A stretch of DNA of 64,000 nucleotides from Anisus vortex (GCA_949126835.1 OX421495.1:21898458-21962457), one strand, 5' to 3'. Positions 1-10,004 are shown, numbered from the stretch's first letter. Notes: generated by a model from the letters alone, not told the origin. A program made the numbers and translations.

Positions 1-600
1 GAATTTTTTTTTTGTTTGTTATGTCTTTGACTATTGTTTCATTGTTCCAATGTACTTTGTGGCAAAATAAATATTGTTCATTGACGAGGACTACAAGCGA
101 TGGCTACTGCACACAGTTGGTTAGCAAACGATGACTGTTTAAATATAATGTGTGAGACTTAGATTCGGTGCTTGAGTTTTTGAAAAGCAAATGCCATTCT
201 TTGGGAGAAAATCAATCAGCTTCTCTTGGTCTGTGAGTTTTGGCAACAATTTTGTATAGGGCGTTTGCAATCACGTGACAAAAAGCACGTGATTTGTGTT
301 TACTTTCTGTAATGGTGTACAAGTAATAATGGCCGCTGTATTAATAAAGTTTCATATAGGCTCGAGTTTTTTTTAAATGATGTGTTGTGTTTTAAGTCTT
401 ATTAAGATTTAAGCTGTATTATATATGTTAAATAAAATATGCTATTTTATTATTATCATAGACATAGATCATAGACAATGTGAGCCTAATAGTGACTTGA
501 CTAGATAGCCTATTCACCAACATTATCACTAGACATCGTAGCCTAGCCTACGAAACATTAAAAGTGTAGGCCTATAAAGTGAAATTGAAAGTGTAAATAG
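1..600. other. AT-rich unassigned sequence
   Basis: No long reading frame, tandem repeat or recognisable element end is visible. The sequence is AT-rich with short poly-T runs. It may be the outer part of the decayed hAT element that follows. Confidence 0.4.
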
Positions 601-980
601 GTCTAGCCGGCCCTAGCCTAATCACATTAATCAATTAATCTACAGTACTACTATTTACCTCCTTATTTTTGAGTAGGATAGCCAATATTCAGATGTGAAT
701 TTTGCATGATAAAGAAGTACTTCACCTTCACCACGTTACATTTGTACCTCAAGTGGGTTCTTATATTTACACAAATACGTCCCTAAAAATAGAGTAAAAA
801 CCTAAGCCACGCCCACTGAGAACGCTCTATTGCATTCTTATCACCTTCTTTTGTGGAAAGTGGATTTTATGCTATTACCATTTGGTAAGTGGGCGCTAAA
901 ATTAAATTGAGGGAAGGGGGCGGTGAGCGGGAAAAAAATTAAAAGGGGGGGGGTGAGCCGAAAAAGGTTGAGAACCTATG
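601..980. mobile_element. hAT-type terminus fragments
   Basis: The segment ending near 980 (about 951-980) is, on the minus strand, a G/C-rich run followed by GGTTGAGAACC-type sequence read in reverse. That matches the usual end of non-autonomous hAT elements (CAGTGGTTCTCAACC type). A second short stretch at 601-618, with a CCGGCCCTAG core, resembles the terminus at 9197-9211. I could not pair either end or find target duplications, so boundaries are uncertain. Confidence 0.35.
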
Positions 981-983
981 GTT

Positions 984-1228
984 TAAATGAATCTGACATT
1001 GCTGATGTAGGACTGTGCTCTGAACTAAGAGCAATTTCTCATCTCCGTGACTCAGTATCAGACCATGAAGAAGTCCTAAACAACATTTACCAACATAATC
1101 TTGAAAATGGATTTCCTACCATTTGTGTAACCCTTCGTATTTTGCTTACTTTGCCACTTTCCGTAGCTAGTGCTGAACGTTTCAAAACTTAAGCCAATTA
1201 AAACCTATCTGCGTAGTACAAAGGAGAG
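984..1228 (+). pseudogene. hAT transposase, C-terminal part, first half (broken)
   Basis: The + strand frame here encodes a segment typical of the C-terminal dimerisation region of hAT transposases (ZMYM1/ZBED-like proteins in host annotations). Visible are a Leu-rich stretch with an LRILLTLPLSVASAER core, the hallmark (P)xSxxSxER motif. hAT transposases excise and reinsert DNA and multimerise through this region. A small indel after the ER motif shifts the frame, and the reading continues in another frame as a K-L-K...T-Y-L-R-S-type sequence up to the insertion at 1229. The rest of the domain lies beyond the LTR element, from 8612. The copy is dead: frameshifted, stop-containing and interrupted. 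No N-terminal half or zinc finger was found upstream in the window. Confidence 0.72.
1224..1228. repeat. 5-bp target site duplication (left)
   Basis: The sequence gagag directly abuts the outer TG of the left LTR and is repeated at 8612-8616 directly after the right LTR. Five-bp duplications are usual for Ty3/Gypsy-type integrases. Confidence 0.9.
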
Positions 1229-1590
1229 TGTGACCGTTATTTTGTAATTACTATGTATACAACTCTCAGGGAGATCACATTATATAATGATAATCAATGA
1301 ACAAACTGCCGGCTTGTAGTAAAAATGAGAACTCAATATTTAATGCAATTTATGTACAAGATGAATTCAAATACTCAACAGTTTATATAGCCTAGTCTAA
1401 AACACGTCTTTCCACTACCAAATTCTTAGGTCGTCTGTCTTTATCTTCAAATCTACGCTACGTTCAATCTAACTCCTACGTCATTGTTTCTATCGTAAAA
1501 CGTCACTCGTTTATTCCATACATTAACACCGGGTTAGAGATTATACAAATTGTCCCACTAAAACAACTATATATATTTTAAATCCTCACA
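1229..1590 (-). repeat. 3' LTR of the Gmr1-like element
   Basis: 362 bp, identical by eye to 8250-8611. On the minus strand it starts TGTGAGGATT and ends CGGTCACA. A TATATATA stretch lies about 10-25 nt from its start and an AATAAA signal about 75 nt in (plus-strand tttatt at 1510-1515), so this copy would supply the polyadenylation signal. Confidence 0.95.
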
Positions 1591-1608
1591 TTCCCCCATC
1601 GACCCTTT
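1591..1608 (-). promoter_or_regulatory. Polypurine tract
   Basis: Immediately inside the 3' LTR the minus strand reads purine-rich AAAGGG...GATGGGGGAA directly up to TGTGAGG. This is the expected RNase H-resistant primer for plus-strand DNA synthesis. Confidence 0.8.
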
Positions 1609-2209
1609 AAATTTGTCATACAAAGTTCTTAAAATAAAATCCTTATCTCCGTCAAATACTTTGATAAAATATATATATCCTTAATCCCCTGTCTTTAATC
1701 ATATAATTATATAAATAATCATAATTATCATGCATATTAAAATAATTTATGCAACACAAATAACCTTTAACAAAACCAACGATTTCATTAATATATTAAT
1801 ATATTAACCAATAACTTTCACTAATATCTATGTCCATAATGTTTCAAAGTATATCCTGTCCTGTATCAATGAAATACACAAACCAACATTATAAATATCA
1901 AATCCGAACACAACAGTTCATACTGGTCCATGTAATATCATTGCAACCTTCCTCTTCTGAACGTCCAACAATACATTCATTGAATATTTCATAGGTCCTT
2001 TGTAGATTATCCATCCTGTAGAGTTTCAACACCTTGATAAAATAGTTCCAATAATGTCACAACAATAATTACAATGCATTGTTCACAGACACATCTCAAG
2101 AATTTATCGTTGAATACTTAACCACGAGCTGTCTGTCTGTAATCAATATAGTGTTGAATTGGTCATAAACCCAAAAAAATTTATAATGTTATCAATAATG
2201 TGTTGATCT

Positions 2210-2425
2210 GTTGATTCCTCCATATGTTGATGTCATGACCTTCATTCCGCGTTGACAATGTAAATGTACCTTAATAATGCGACGACATGACCTCGATTCT
2301 ATGTTGATTATGTCAATATACCTTGATATAGCGATGACATGACCTCGATTCCATGTTGATAATGTCAATATACCTTGATATAGCGATGACAAGACCTCGA
2401 TTCCATGTCAGCACCATAAATGTAC
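2210..2425 (-). repeat. 52-bp tandem repeat in the element's 3' untranslated region
   Basis: A unit of about 52 bp containing gacctcgattc and atgttga/tatgtcaatata is repeated about 3.5 times with few changes. It lies between the Gag-Pol stop and the polypurine tract. A short open frame across it (2192-2392) is a by-product and is not called. Confidence 0.8.
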
Positions 2426-2688
2426 TCTTCATTTGATGTCTTCATGTTTGCGTTTGATATGGTATCCATAAAAACCGTTCACGATAATGTGAGGACGTGA
2501 TAGAACATCTCTCACTTACAAATGGTACGTTGTGTTTGAATCACCGTGCTTCAGTTGTAGAACCATTTCTCGTCCAGAACCTTTGGAAAAAATCAATATT
2601 TCATTAACACCGTATCTATACTTTATATTTACATAAAAAATAATTTTAACCGCGTTCCAACTGGTGATTACGTATCAAACAGCACACC

Positions 2689-5600
2689 TTAAACACCACA
2701 TCTAGACAACAAATCAGCCAATATATTATCCACCCCAGGTATATTTTCCACAGTAAAACTGTATGCCTGCAGGATAAGTGACCATCTTGCTATCCTACTG
2801 TTGTTTAACTTGTTCTGATTTATAAAGGACAAAGGCTTATGGTCAGTCATAAGAATAAACCTTGTACCCATCAAGTACCTTGCCAATTTAGTAATACACC
2901 AAACCACACCAAGAGCTTCCCGTTCTACTGTTGCATACCTAACCTCAGCCTCACTTAATTTCCTGCTAATATACTGAATCGGGTGTAAGACATTGTCATG
3001 ATATTGTCCCAAAATTCCTCCCAAACCAACCAAACTTGCATCAGTCAAAACCACAAATCTTTTTTTAATGTCTGGTAGTCTTAATATAGGTTGTCCAGAA
3101 AAAGCAACCTTTATCCTATTTAATGCCATTTCACACTCCTGAGACCAAATTATTTTAATTGGGCTTTTCTTTTTAATAAGTTCAGTCAACGGAGCTACCA
3201 TCTCTGAAAAATTAGGAATAAATTTCCTATAAAAATTACATACACCTAGAAGACTCCTCACTTCTTTTTTATTTCTTGGAATGTCAATTTTTAGAATTTT
3301 AGTAATATTCTCCTCCAATGGCTTAATGGTGTTATTGGATATCTTGTGTCCCAAAAAAGTAATTTCTTTCATGCCTATTTCTAATTTGTTAGGTTTAATT
3401 GTCAAATTATGTTTTTCTATAATTTCAAAGATATCATTAAGACTTTTTAAATGATTTTCCCATGTATCATTGAAAACACATATGTCATCCAAATAAAATA
3501 TAGTATCCTTCCTATGTCCTAAAATCATACCCATCATCCTATTAAAAGTTGCAGGAGCATTCACCAATCCGAAACTCATCACCTTCCATTGATATAACCC
3601 CAATGGAGTAACAAAACTTGTAAATGGTTTAGCTCTATCAGTTAAACCTACTTGATAGTACCCTTTAGCCATATCCAATTTAGAAAAAATAGTTGCATTA
3701 GATAGCTGAGCCATAATATCTTCAGCATTGTTCATAGGATATGGGTCAAAAAGAGTAACATTATTCAGCTTCCTATAGTCCACACACAACCTTATAGTTT
3801 TATCTTTTTTCTTAACTAATACTATTGGAGATGCATATGCTGAATTGGATGGCTCTATCAACCCCATACTCACAAGCTCATCTATCTCTTTTTGCAAGTT
3901 TTCCCTCAAATGAATAGGGATTGTGTATGGTTTTAGCCTCACCGGCTTATCATCTGTTACAATAATGTCATGTTGTATGACATTGGTCTTACCAGGCAAA
4001 TCAGAAAATATACCCTTATGCCTGTGTATTATTTTTGCCATCTCATATGCCTGTTCATGTGTCAATTTCTCTAAATTCACATCTTTATATGTTTGCTGAC
4101 CCTGTGTATTCACTGTTGCTATTTCTTCAATATCCTCTTTAATTTCTTCTGATATTATACTACAGCATATATTGCTTTCCACTGATTGATCATTATACTT
4201 TTTTAAATTATTAATATGAAAAACTTTAAGTTGATCCTTAATTCTTATCTCATAATCCACATCTGTGACCTTTCTAACCACATCATATGGCCCTAACCAT
4301 TCAGTAAATAGTTTTTTATTTTGATTTTTTAATTTTAGCAAAGCTTTATCTCCTGGTTCCAAGGTTCTTAGTTTCCTATCCTGATTTACTCTATTTATAT
4401 TCTTTTCCTTATTATTGTCTGAATTCTTTCTAGCCTCTTCCAAAGCAATTTCTAATTGTTGTTTCTTATTTGTAACTAACTCATAATTAGTCATTTCCCT
4501 GTTTTCACTAGTACCTACCAATGGTTCTTTGAGAATACTAAGTGGATTTCTTGGATTATTTCCATATATCAATTGAAATGGTGAAAAACCTGTACTATCA
4601 TGAGTAGTTTCTCTATATGCAAATAAAATTGATGGAATTGCCAAATCCCAATTCTTTGGATCCTCATTACTAACTTTTGACAACATTTCCTTGAGAGTTT
4701 TGTTAAATCTCTCACACATTCCATTACATTGAGGATGATAAGGTGTTGTAAATTTCTGCTTTATTCCAAATGTTTCCATAAATTCTTTAGTCAATTTTGA
4801 TGTAAATTGAGTTCCTCTATCTGATACTATTTCTTCAGGAAATCCAATTCTAGTAAATATTAAATATAATGCTTGCACTATATCTGTAGATTCAATTTTC
4901 TTTAATGGTACTGCCTCTGCATACCTAGAACATATATCAATTAATGTAAGAATATATCTATGTCCTCTGTTAGACATTATAGGCATCAAACCAATGATAT
5001 CTATGGCTACCTTCTGAAATGGTCTAGTTGCAGTCACTCCTTTTTGTATTGGTGCTTTGGTAAAATTACTTCCAGATCCTTTCATCTGACACACTTTGCA
5101 TTGTTTAACAAATCTTTTCACATCTTTTGACATTTTAGGCCAAAAGTAATGTTGTATTATTCTGTTTTTGGTTTTGCCAACTCCCATATGACCAGCCAAT
5201 GGTATAGAATGAGCATTAGTCATTATTTCTGTTCTATATTTATATGGTACAACTATTTGTTCCACTTGTCTGCCATTTATGAGTATCTCTCTGACTAATA
5301 GTTGTGTATCATTTTTCACTTTGCATACACTATTTTTATTAGTATTTCCTTTCTCTGTAGATTTGAATAGTCTATTCAATGTAGTATCCTCTCTTTGTTC
5401 CTTTTTGAATTTTTCCAAATTAAAGTTTTCATTCAGTAATGATTCACTATCAACTGATGTGTCTTTTTCATTATTCACCATTGTCTGACTTTCTTCAGTA
5501 TTGCTTGTTTTACATTCATTAATCACATTACATTGTGCTTGATTATTATTAAATTCCCATGTTTCTATTTCCTCTCTAGTACATTCTTTAACTGATTCAA

Positions 5601-7104
5601 CATTTCCAATAATTAAATCAATTGGTGCATCATTTATAACATGAGCCAGTACTCTACCTGTAATATATGGTGTCCTAATATCAATGTAGGCCAACCTCAA
5701 TTTAATCACTCTTCCATCAAATGATGTACAATCTGCTACCTCACCAGTGTATTGATTTGACTGAACATACTTGCTGTTTATTGCAATGACAGAGGCTCCC
5801 GTGTCACGAACTGCAAAAACTGGTATTAATCCCACATATCCTGGAAAAAACTTTATTCCTTTGCTTCTTGATAACACAGCTCCACAATGATTCCTGTTTT
5901 GATTAAATCTGGAGTTGTGATCTCTTTGTTGTGTATATCCCTGAGATCTATTATTATTATTATTGTTTCCAGCAGAATTTGACCTTCTGAAGCAATTTCT
6001 TGCTATATGTCCTTTCTTTTTACATATAAAACATGTCAATGTGTTATCTCTCTTATCTTTACAATCCTTAGTAACATGGTTATTTCTTCCACAATTACCA
6101 CACTTCATCTTGCTCCTTGATAATTGTCTTCCTCTTTGAAAATTATCATTGCCTTTAGCAAAGCATATTATATCCTGGTAATCCTCTCCTTTAGAAGTAG
6201 GTGCCATGGGATGAGCTAATTTATAGTTCCTAATCAGGTCAACTATTTCTTCTATAGTCTTGGGAGATCTCTCCTGAATGAATGCTTTGAGAGTCTTATC
6301 AAGTGAATATATTGCCTTATCTCTAATAATAAAATTCTTCAGTTCCTCAAATGATTTTTCTATTTTAGCACATTTTAACCATTTGTCCATAGCACTTGTC
6401 AATGAGTCAAAATAACTTTTTGGATCTTCTTCCTTTGATAAAGTCATTTCAAAAAATTTCTTTCTATAAGCCTCCTCTGTACTTCCAAAATGTCTTAACA
6501 ATTGTTCCTGGACAGATGCATAATCTGATTGTTCCATACAGATTTTTGATGGAATATCTCCTGTAAAGGATTTTCCAAGTAGTCCAGACCAATAACATGA
6601 AGAAAAATTTTGTCTCTCCATTTCCATTTCAAATTTTTTTAGAAATGTATCAATAGAACCATCCTTTTCATTAAATAATTGGAAAGTAAATCTGCACATG
6701 TTATTTCTAATAGCCATTTCCTGGTCAACAACAGGTCTAGTGACTCCAATGTTTACATTTGCAGTGTTATTTTTAGCTTCTAATTCTAACTTTTTTAGCT
6801 GAAAAATTCTATCTTTCTCCTTTTCCTTCCTCTCTAATCTCTTTAGTTCCATCTCATCAGCTCTAGCTTTTTCTTTATCAATTTGTTTTAATCTCTCTAG
6901 CTCTATCTCATCAGCTCTAACCTTATCTTCTCTTTCTTTATCTTTATCTACTCTTTCTTTAGCCTTATCTTTAGCCCTTTCTACTCTTTCTAAATGCTCT
7001 TTATATTTTCTCTCCGCCCACTCATCCAATTCCTTACCAGCATATCCCAACTCCTTACCACAACTTATATAATTTGCTAATATGTCCACTGAGGACCCCT
7101 CCAT
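2689..7104 (-). CDS. Gag-Pol polyprotein, Gmr1-like order (Gag-PR-IN-RT-RH)
   Basis: Start is the ATG at 7104-7102 (a TTG two codons upstream is in frame but not a eukaryotic start), giving 1471 aa with no internal stop. Domains in order: charged coiled coil, about 25-113; Gag capsid, about 130-305, whose last part resembles the SCAN fold; two CCHC zinc knuckles, C335-C348 and C358-C371; aspartic protease DTGAS at 434-438; integrase zinc domain (H632/H639, C669, C672); integrase core D702, D762, E798 with the D,D-35-E spacing; GPY/F module (WLGPYDVV); reverse transcriptase with YLDD at 1204-1207; RNase H with TDAS D1355 and TDHKPL. In most Ty3/Gypsy elements integrase is C-terminal; here it precedes RT, as in Ty1/Copia and Gmr1-like elements. 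Gag and Pol share one frame with no shift site, so Gag excess must arise by processing or another route. All catalytic residues I looked for are present. Confidence 0.95.
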   Translation of the reverse strand: MEGSSVDILANYISCGKELGYAGKELDEWAERKYKEHLERVERAKDKAKERVDKDKEREDKVRADEIELERLKQIDKEKARADEMELKRLERKEKEKDRIFQLKKLELEAKNNTANVNIGVTRPVVDQEMAIRNNMCRFTFQLFNEKDGSIDTFLKKFEMEMERQNFSSCYWSGLLGKSFTGDIPSKICMEQSDYASVQEQLLRHFGSTEEAYRKKFFEMTLSKEEDPKSYFDSLTSAMDKWLKCAKIEKSFEELKNFIIRDKAIYSLDKTLKAFIQERSPKTIEEIVDLIRNYKLAHPMAPTSKGEDYQDIICFAKGNDNFQRGRQLSRSKMKCGNCGRNNHVTKDCKDKRDNTLTCFICKKKGHIARNCFRRSNSAGNNNNNNRSQGYTQQRDHNSRFNQNRNHCGAVLSRSKGIKFFPGYVGLIPVFAVRDTGASVIAINSKYVQSNQYTGEVADCTSFDGRVIKLRLAYIDIRTPYITGRVLAHVINDAPIDLIIGNVESVKECTREEIETWEFNNNQAQCNVINECKTSNTEESQTMVNNEKDTSVDSESLLNENFNLEKFKKEQREDTTLNRLFKSTEKGNTNKNSVCKVKNDTQLLVREILINGRQVEQIVVPYKYRTEIMTNAHSIPLAGHMGVGKTKNRIIQHYFWPKMSKDVKRFVKQCKVCQMKGSGSNFTKAPIQKGVTATRPFQKVAIDIIGLMPIMSNRGHRYILTLIDICSRYAEAVPLKKIESTDIVQALYLIFTRIGFPEEIVSDRGTQFTSKLTKEFMETFGIKQKFTTPYHPQCNGMCERFNKTLKEMLSKVSNEDPKNWDLAIPSILFAYRETTHDSTGFSPFQLIYGNNPRNPLSILKEPLVGTSENREMTNYELVTNKKQQLEIALEEARKNSDNNKEKNINRVNQDRKLRTLEPGDKALLKLKNQNKKLFTEWLGPYDVVRKVTDVDYEIRIKDQLKVFHINNLKKYNDQSVESNICCSIISEEIKEDIEEIATVNTQGQQTYKDVNLEKLTHEQAYEMAKIIHRHKGIFSDLPGKTNVIQHDIIVTDDKPVRLKPYTIPIHLRENLQKEIDELVSMGLIEPSNSAYASPIVLVKKKDKTIRLCVDYRKLNNVTLFDPYPMNNAEDIMAQLSNATIFSKLDMAKGYYQVGLTDRAKPFTSFVTPLGLYQWKVMSFGLVNAPATFNRMMGMILGHRKDTIFYLDDICVFNDTWENHLKSLNDIFEIIEKHNLTIKPNKLEIGMKEITFLGHKISNNTIKPLEENITKILKIDIPRNKKEVRSLLGVCNFYRKFIPNFSEMVAPLTELIKKKSPIKIIWSQECEMALNRIKVAFSGQPILRLPDIKKRFVVLTDASLVGLGGILGQYHDNVLHPIQYISRKLSEAEVRYATVEREALGVVWCITKLARYLMGTRFILMTDHKPLSFINQNKLNNSRIARWSLILQAYSFTVENIPGVDNILADLLSRCGV

Positions 7105-8230
7105 TTTCAATTAATAAATATATACCTACAACAAACTAATATAATTTAAAATGGAAGCAATATTGCAATATGCATAAAATAAATATCAATATAATAATCA
7201 ATACATATAAAAATAAGAACACCACAGATAGTAGATGAGACTTGAGATTCACAAAAAATTTACTATGACAAATATGTAAACAATATTATAACACTGTGCA
7301 TACAAGACTATACAATCTAACATATATTATGTAATATACACTTATGAAAAGTCTTTTTCAACTAACCTGACTTACAGGGACTTTTCAATAAGTGTATACA
7401 CAAAATTCCTAAAAGAAACTAATACATGCCAGTGATTTCACAAGAAAAATCTAGGCATATACTATACTACAACATAACGTATACACCAGTTTACTTATCT
7501 TAAAAAACGCGTTCCTTTTCCTTCCGTCTCCGAATCCAGGGTTCCGGATCCGAAACGATTCTCCACCACACAGGTTATTTCAGCCCAAAGTCTTCGTGTG
7601 TTCGTTAATTCATAAGAATTACAATCCTTTCACTTTGTTGAAGTTTCTTTTTACTTCCAATTTCACTTGACTTCTGCTACTGTACTGCACTGACTTCTAG
7701 TTCTGTGACTATTCTGAAGTATTCTTCTTTTCTCGAACCATTCACTAGTTCTACGGAGATTCTCTTTTAATCTCTTCACTTGACAAACTTAGCTTGTCCT
7801 ATTAAACACAGCTTTACTATTGTTTCAATAACTGTTACCACTTTCGATACTTTTAAAATGTATCCGAGACGCCTTTCAACTTCCAGTGGCCTTTTTAACC
7901 GACTTGCTTGGTAACATACATAAACTTCCGTTTCTATCTTCATGTACACCGTTATGTACTGGTAGCGCTTAGTTCCAAGACGTGCTAGGCTATACTGTTA
8001 AACCGTCAAATTTTCTTTCTCGTCGATATTTCTTCACATTGAATTTTAGTCTTCTTTTAGTCGTAAGAAACGTTCATTTGCGGTATTCTTTAAGCTGTGC
8101 TTCACAATATATTGTAGGCTTTCTTTCAAATTGATTTTCAATAATATTCACCTTGATACTCCTTCAACATTCTCCGTTGATTTTCAATATTCCACATTGG
8201 GCTTCCGAATTCACCTTGAGCTTCCAAATT
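7105..8230 (-). other. Untranslated leader of the LTR element
   Basis: About 1.1 kb between the primer-binding site and the Gag-Pol start, with no long frame. Long leaders usually carry packaging and dimerisation signals; none can be recognised by eye here. Confidence 0.6.
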
Positions 8231-8244
8231 TTAGTTGGGCGCCA
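8231..8244 (-). promoter_or_regulatory. Primer-binding site
   Basis: On the minus strand, five nucleotides inside the 5' LTR, the sequence TGGCGCCCAACTAA begins with TGG, the complement of a tRNA 3' CCA end. TGGCGCC is a common start of retroelement primer-binding sites. The donor tRNA was not identified. Confidence 0.8.
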
Positions 8245-8249
8245 AATAA

Positions 8250-8611
8250 TGTGACCGTTATTTTGTAATTACTATGTATACAACTCTCAGGGAGATCACA
8301 TTATATAATGATAATCAATGAACAAACTGCCGGCTTGTAGTAAAAATGAGAACTCAATATTTAATGCAATTTATGTACAAGATGAATTCAAATACTCAAC
8401 AGTTTATATAGCCTAGTCTAAAACACGTCTTTCCACTACCAAATTCTTAGGTCGTCTGTCTTTATCTTCAAATCTACGCTACGTTCAATCTAACTCCTAC
8501 GTCATTGTTTCTATCGTAAAACGTCACTCGTTTATTCCATACATTAACACCGGGTTAGAGATTATACAAATTGTCCCACTAAAACAACTATATATATTTT
8601 AAATCCTCACA
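8250..8611 (-). repeat. 5' LTR of the Gmr1-like element
   Basis: 362 bp, the copy that would drive transcription of Gag-Pol. A TATATATA stretch is at about 8589-8600 and AATAAA (plus-strand tttatt) at 8531-8536, so the transcript start and polyadenylation signal lie close together and the R region should be short. Confidence 0.95.
8589..8600 (-). promoter_or_regulatory. Putative TATA box in the 5' LTR
   Basis: An uninterrupted alternating TA stretch near the U3 start on the minus strand. Its position upstream of AATAAA fits a promoter, but it is very close to the LTR edge and transcription from it is inference. Confidence 0.35.
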
Positions 8612-8616
8612 GAGAG
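8612..8616. repeat. 5-bp target site duplication (right)
   Basis: gagag, matching 1224-1228. Confidence 0.9.
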
Positions 8617-8730
8617 AATTGCGGGTCAGTTGACAATTTATATTTAAAGTGAGATAGCAAGACAGACTCAAAAGCCCTCATACAAAAATTTGCTAAGCAG
8701 AAAGCAAGAAAAGTACCACTAGGGTTTTAG
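8612..8730 (+). pseudogene. hAT transposase, C-terminal part, second half (broken)
   Basis: Directly after the LTR element the hAT reading resumes: across the duplicated gagag the codons join those ending at 1228 as ...K-E-R / I-A-G-Q-L..., the usual continuation of the hAT dimerisation region. An in-frame TAA occurs a few codons later. After a further small frame change the sequence reads F-A-K-Q-K-A-R-K and reaches a TAG at 8728-8730 that looks like the natural C-terminus. This shows that the LTR element entered an older coding sequence and that the hAT gene carries at least two lesions besides the insertion. Confidence 0.68.
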
Positions 8731-9211
8731 TCTTGAGTAATCAGTATTTAAAAGTGACTTTTGTACCGTAGTTAAGAAAACAATAATCCAATATCAAGTA
8801 GTCTTTGTTTATTTTTTAAGTGTTATAAAAACAGAAAAACTATCTGTAATATAATTGTGAGTTTCGGTTTGCTATTAAGAGAACTGCACATAATGCAATT
8901 ATAAAACCTATAAACCGTTATATCTAATGTGAAACTGTGTGCTATGTAATAATTTAGATTTCTAATTATTAATCTATAAGTCGTCAAAATAAAAGACTAA
9001 ATGCAAAGCCATTGCTACTTTTCATTCAACTGTTTTATTTACTTATCCCAGTCATTAATCAAAGGTTATAAAATAAAATTATTTGTTAGAACAATTATTA
9101 AAAACAAAAATTTATGAGGTTCCACAACCGATTGACCCCGTCAAAGGCACTTCAATGAGGGCGCAAAATTTGTTTTAGCCTAGGGCGCCAAAAACCCTAG
9201 AGCCGGCCCTG
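8731..9211 (+). mobile_element. 3' noncoding end of the hAT element
   Basis: The region between the transposase stop and 9211 ends with ...ctagagccggccctg, on the minus strand CAGGGCCGGCTCTAG, a terminus commonly seen on hAT elements with ZMYM1-like transposases. The partner terminus was not located with certainty (a weak candidate is at 601-618), so no target duplication can be shown. Confidence 0.55.
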
Positions 9212-9963
9212 GATAGATAAATAAGTATAGATACAGATAGAGAGTCAGTTCGATGTTAGATGTATACTGTCATGTATTGATAGCTCTCTCTCAACTCCAG
9301 TTTTGTGGGAGGTACTAAGCCTAGACTATTCTAGGAATCCACTCTCGTGCCGACCTCAAATTCTCGGAATGGCTAGGAATAGTTTATTATTTCTCGTACA
9401 GGGGAATTCATGTTAAAATTATCATTTTTAATATGAGTTTTGTAATGATAGCATTATTTTCACCCCTCCTAGTAATAGGTCTGTTCCCCGCTCTTCTCCA
9501 CGAGTATTTAAGGCTAGGTCCGGCTAGGCTAGTTTTGTGCAGAGTTTTTGCAGTGTTTTGCAGAGTTTTCTGTAGATAGTTTCTATTGAGTCTGTTGGAT
9601 GAACGCTTAAGTTGGCACTATTTTATTATTGCTGTAAATACTACATTTATTGTATATACTTGCAAATATCAGTTATCACCTGAACTAAATCAACAACATT
9701 TACACTGAAGCTTCCTCGTCAAGTTACTATTTTTGTTTCATTGTTTACAATATTATAATATATATATTTATTAACAACTACAACGTCAAGGAGAGGAACT
9801 GTTAGAACGCAAATCCTGAGTTTGTGCCCAGGACAATAAGGAGAGTTCGTGTAATACTGAAAAATAAGTAATAATAACTAAAGTCTACCCAAGGACTAAC
9901 GAGAATTATCAACAACATTTACACGGCTCTGACCACAAGAAGATTGTGGTTGTAACAATACAT
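9212..9963. other. Unassigned sequence, possibly LTR-derived
   Basis: No coding potential. The stretch from about 9261 to 9915 has an LTR-like texture (a TG-start candidate, an aacaacatttaca end candidate that occurs twice), but no 5-bp duplication pairs convincingly. Confidence 0.25.
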
Positions 9964-10004
9964 TGATAGATATAGATAGATGGATGGATTGATAGATAGA
10001 TAGT

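Larger units (their letters stand above)
1229..8611 (-). mobile_element. Complete Gmr1-like LTR retrotransposon (7383 bp)
   Basis: Two 362-bp direct repeats (1229-1590 and 8250-8611), each TG...CA, bound the element, and gagag is duplicated on both sides. On the minus strand the order is 5' LTR, primer-binding site, leader of about 1.1 kb, one Gag-Pol frame, about 1.1 kb of 3' untranslated sequence with a 52-bp tandem repeat, polypurine tract, 3' LTR. The two LTRs match base for base in my line-by-line comparison and the coding frame is open throughout, so insertion is recent and the copy may be competent. It is inserted into the C-terminal domain of a hAT transposase pseudogene in the opposite orientation. 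The integrase-before-RT order places it in the Gmr1-like group, known from comparative work on metazoan Ty3/Gypsy elements. The group assignment rests on domain order, not on a tree. Confidence 0.95.

Noticed and set aside
923..983. Start of the 89-codon frame at 923
   Set aside because: It opens on GTG inside a G-rich element terminus; only the part from about 984 resembles hAT protein.
5279..5488. Plus-strand frame inside the Gag-Pol gene
   Set aside because: Shadow of the minus-strand polyprotein.
9261..9915. Possible solo LTR
   Set aside because: No matching 5-bp flanks and no defined ends; the shared gttaga hexamer could be chance.
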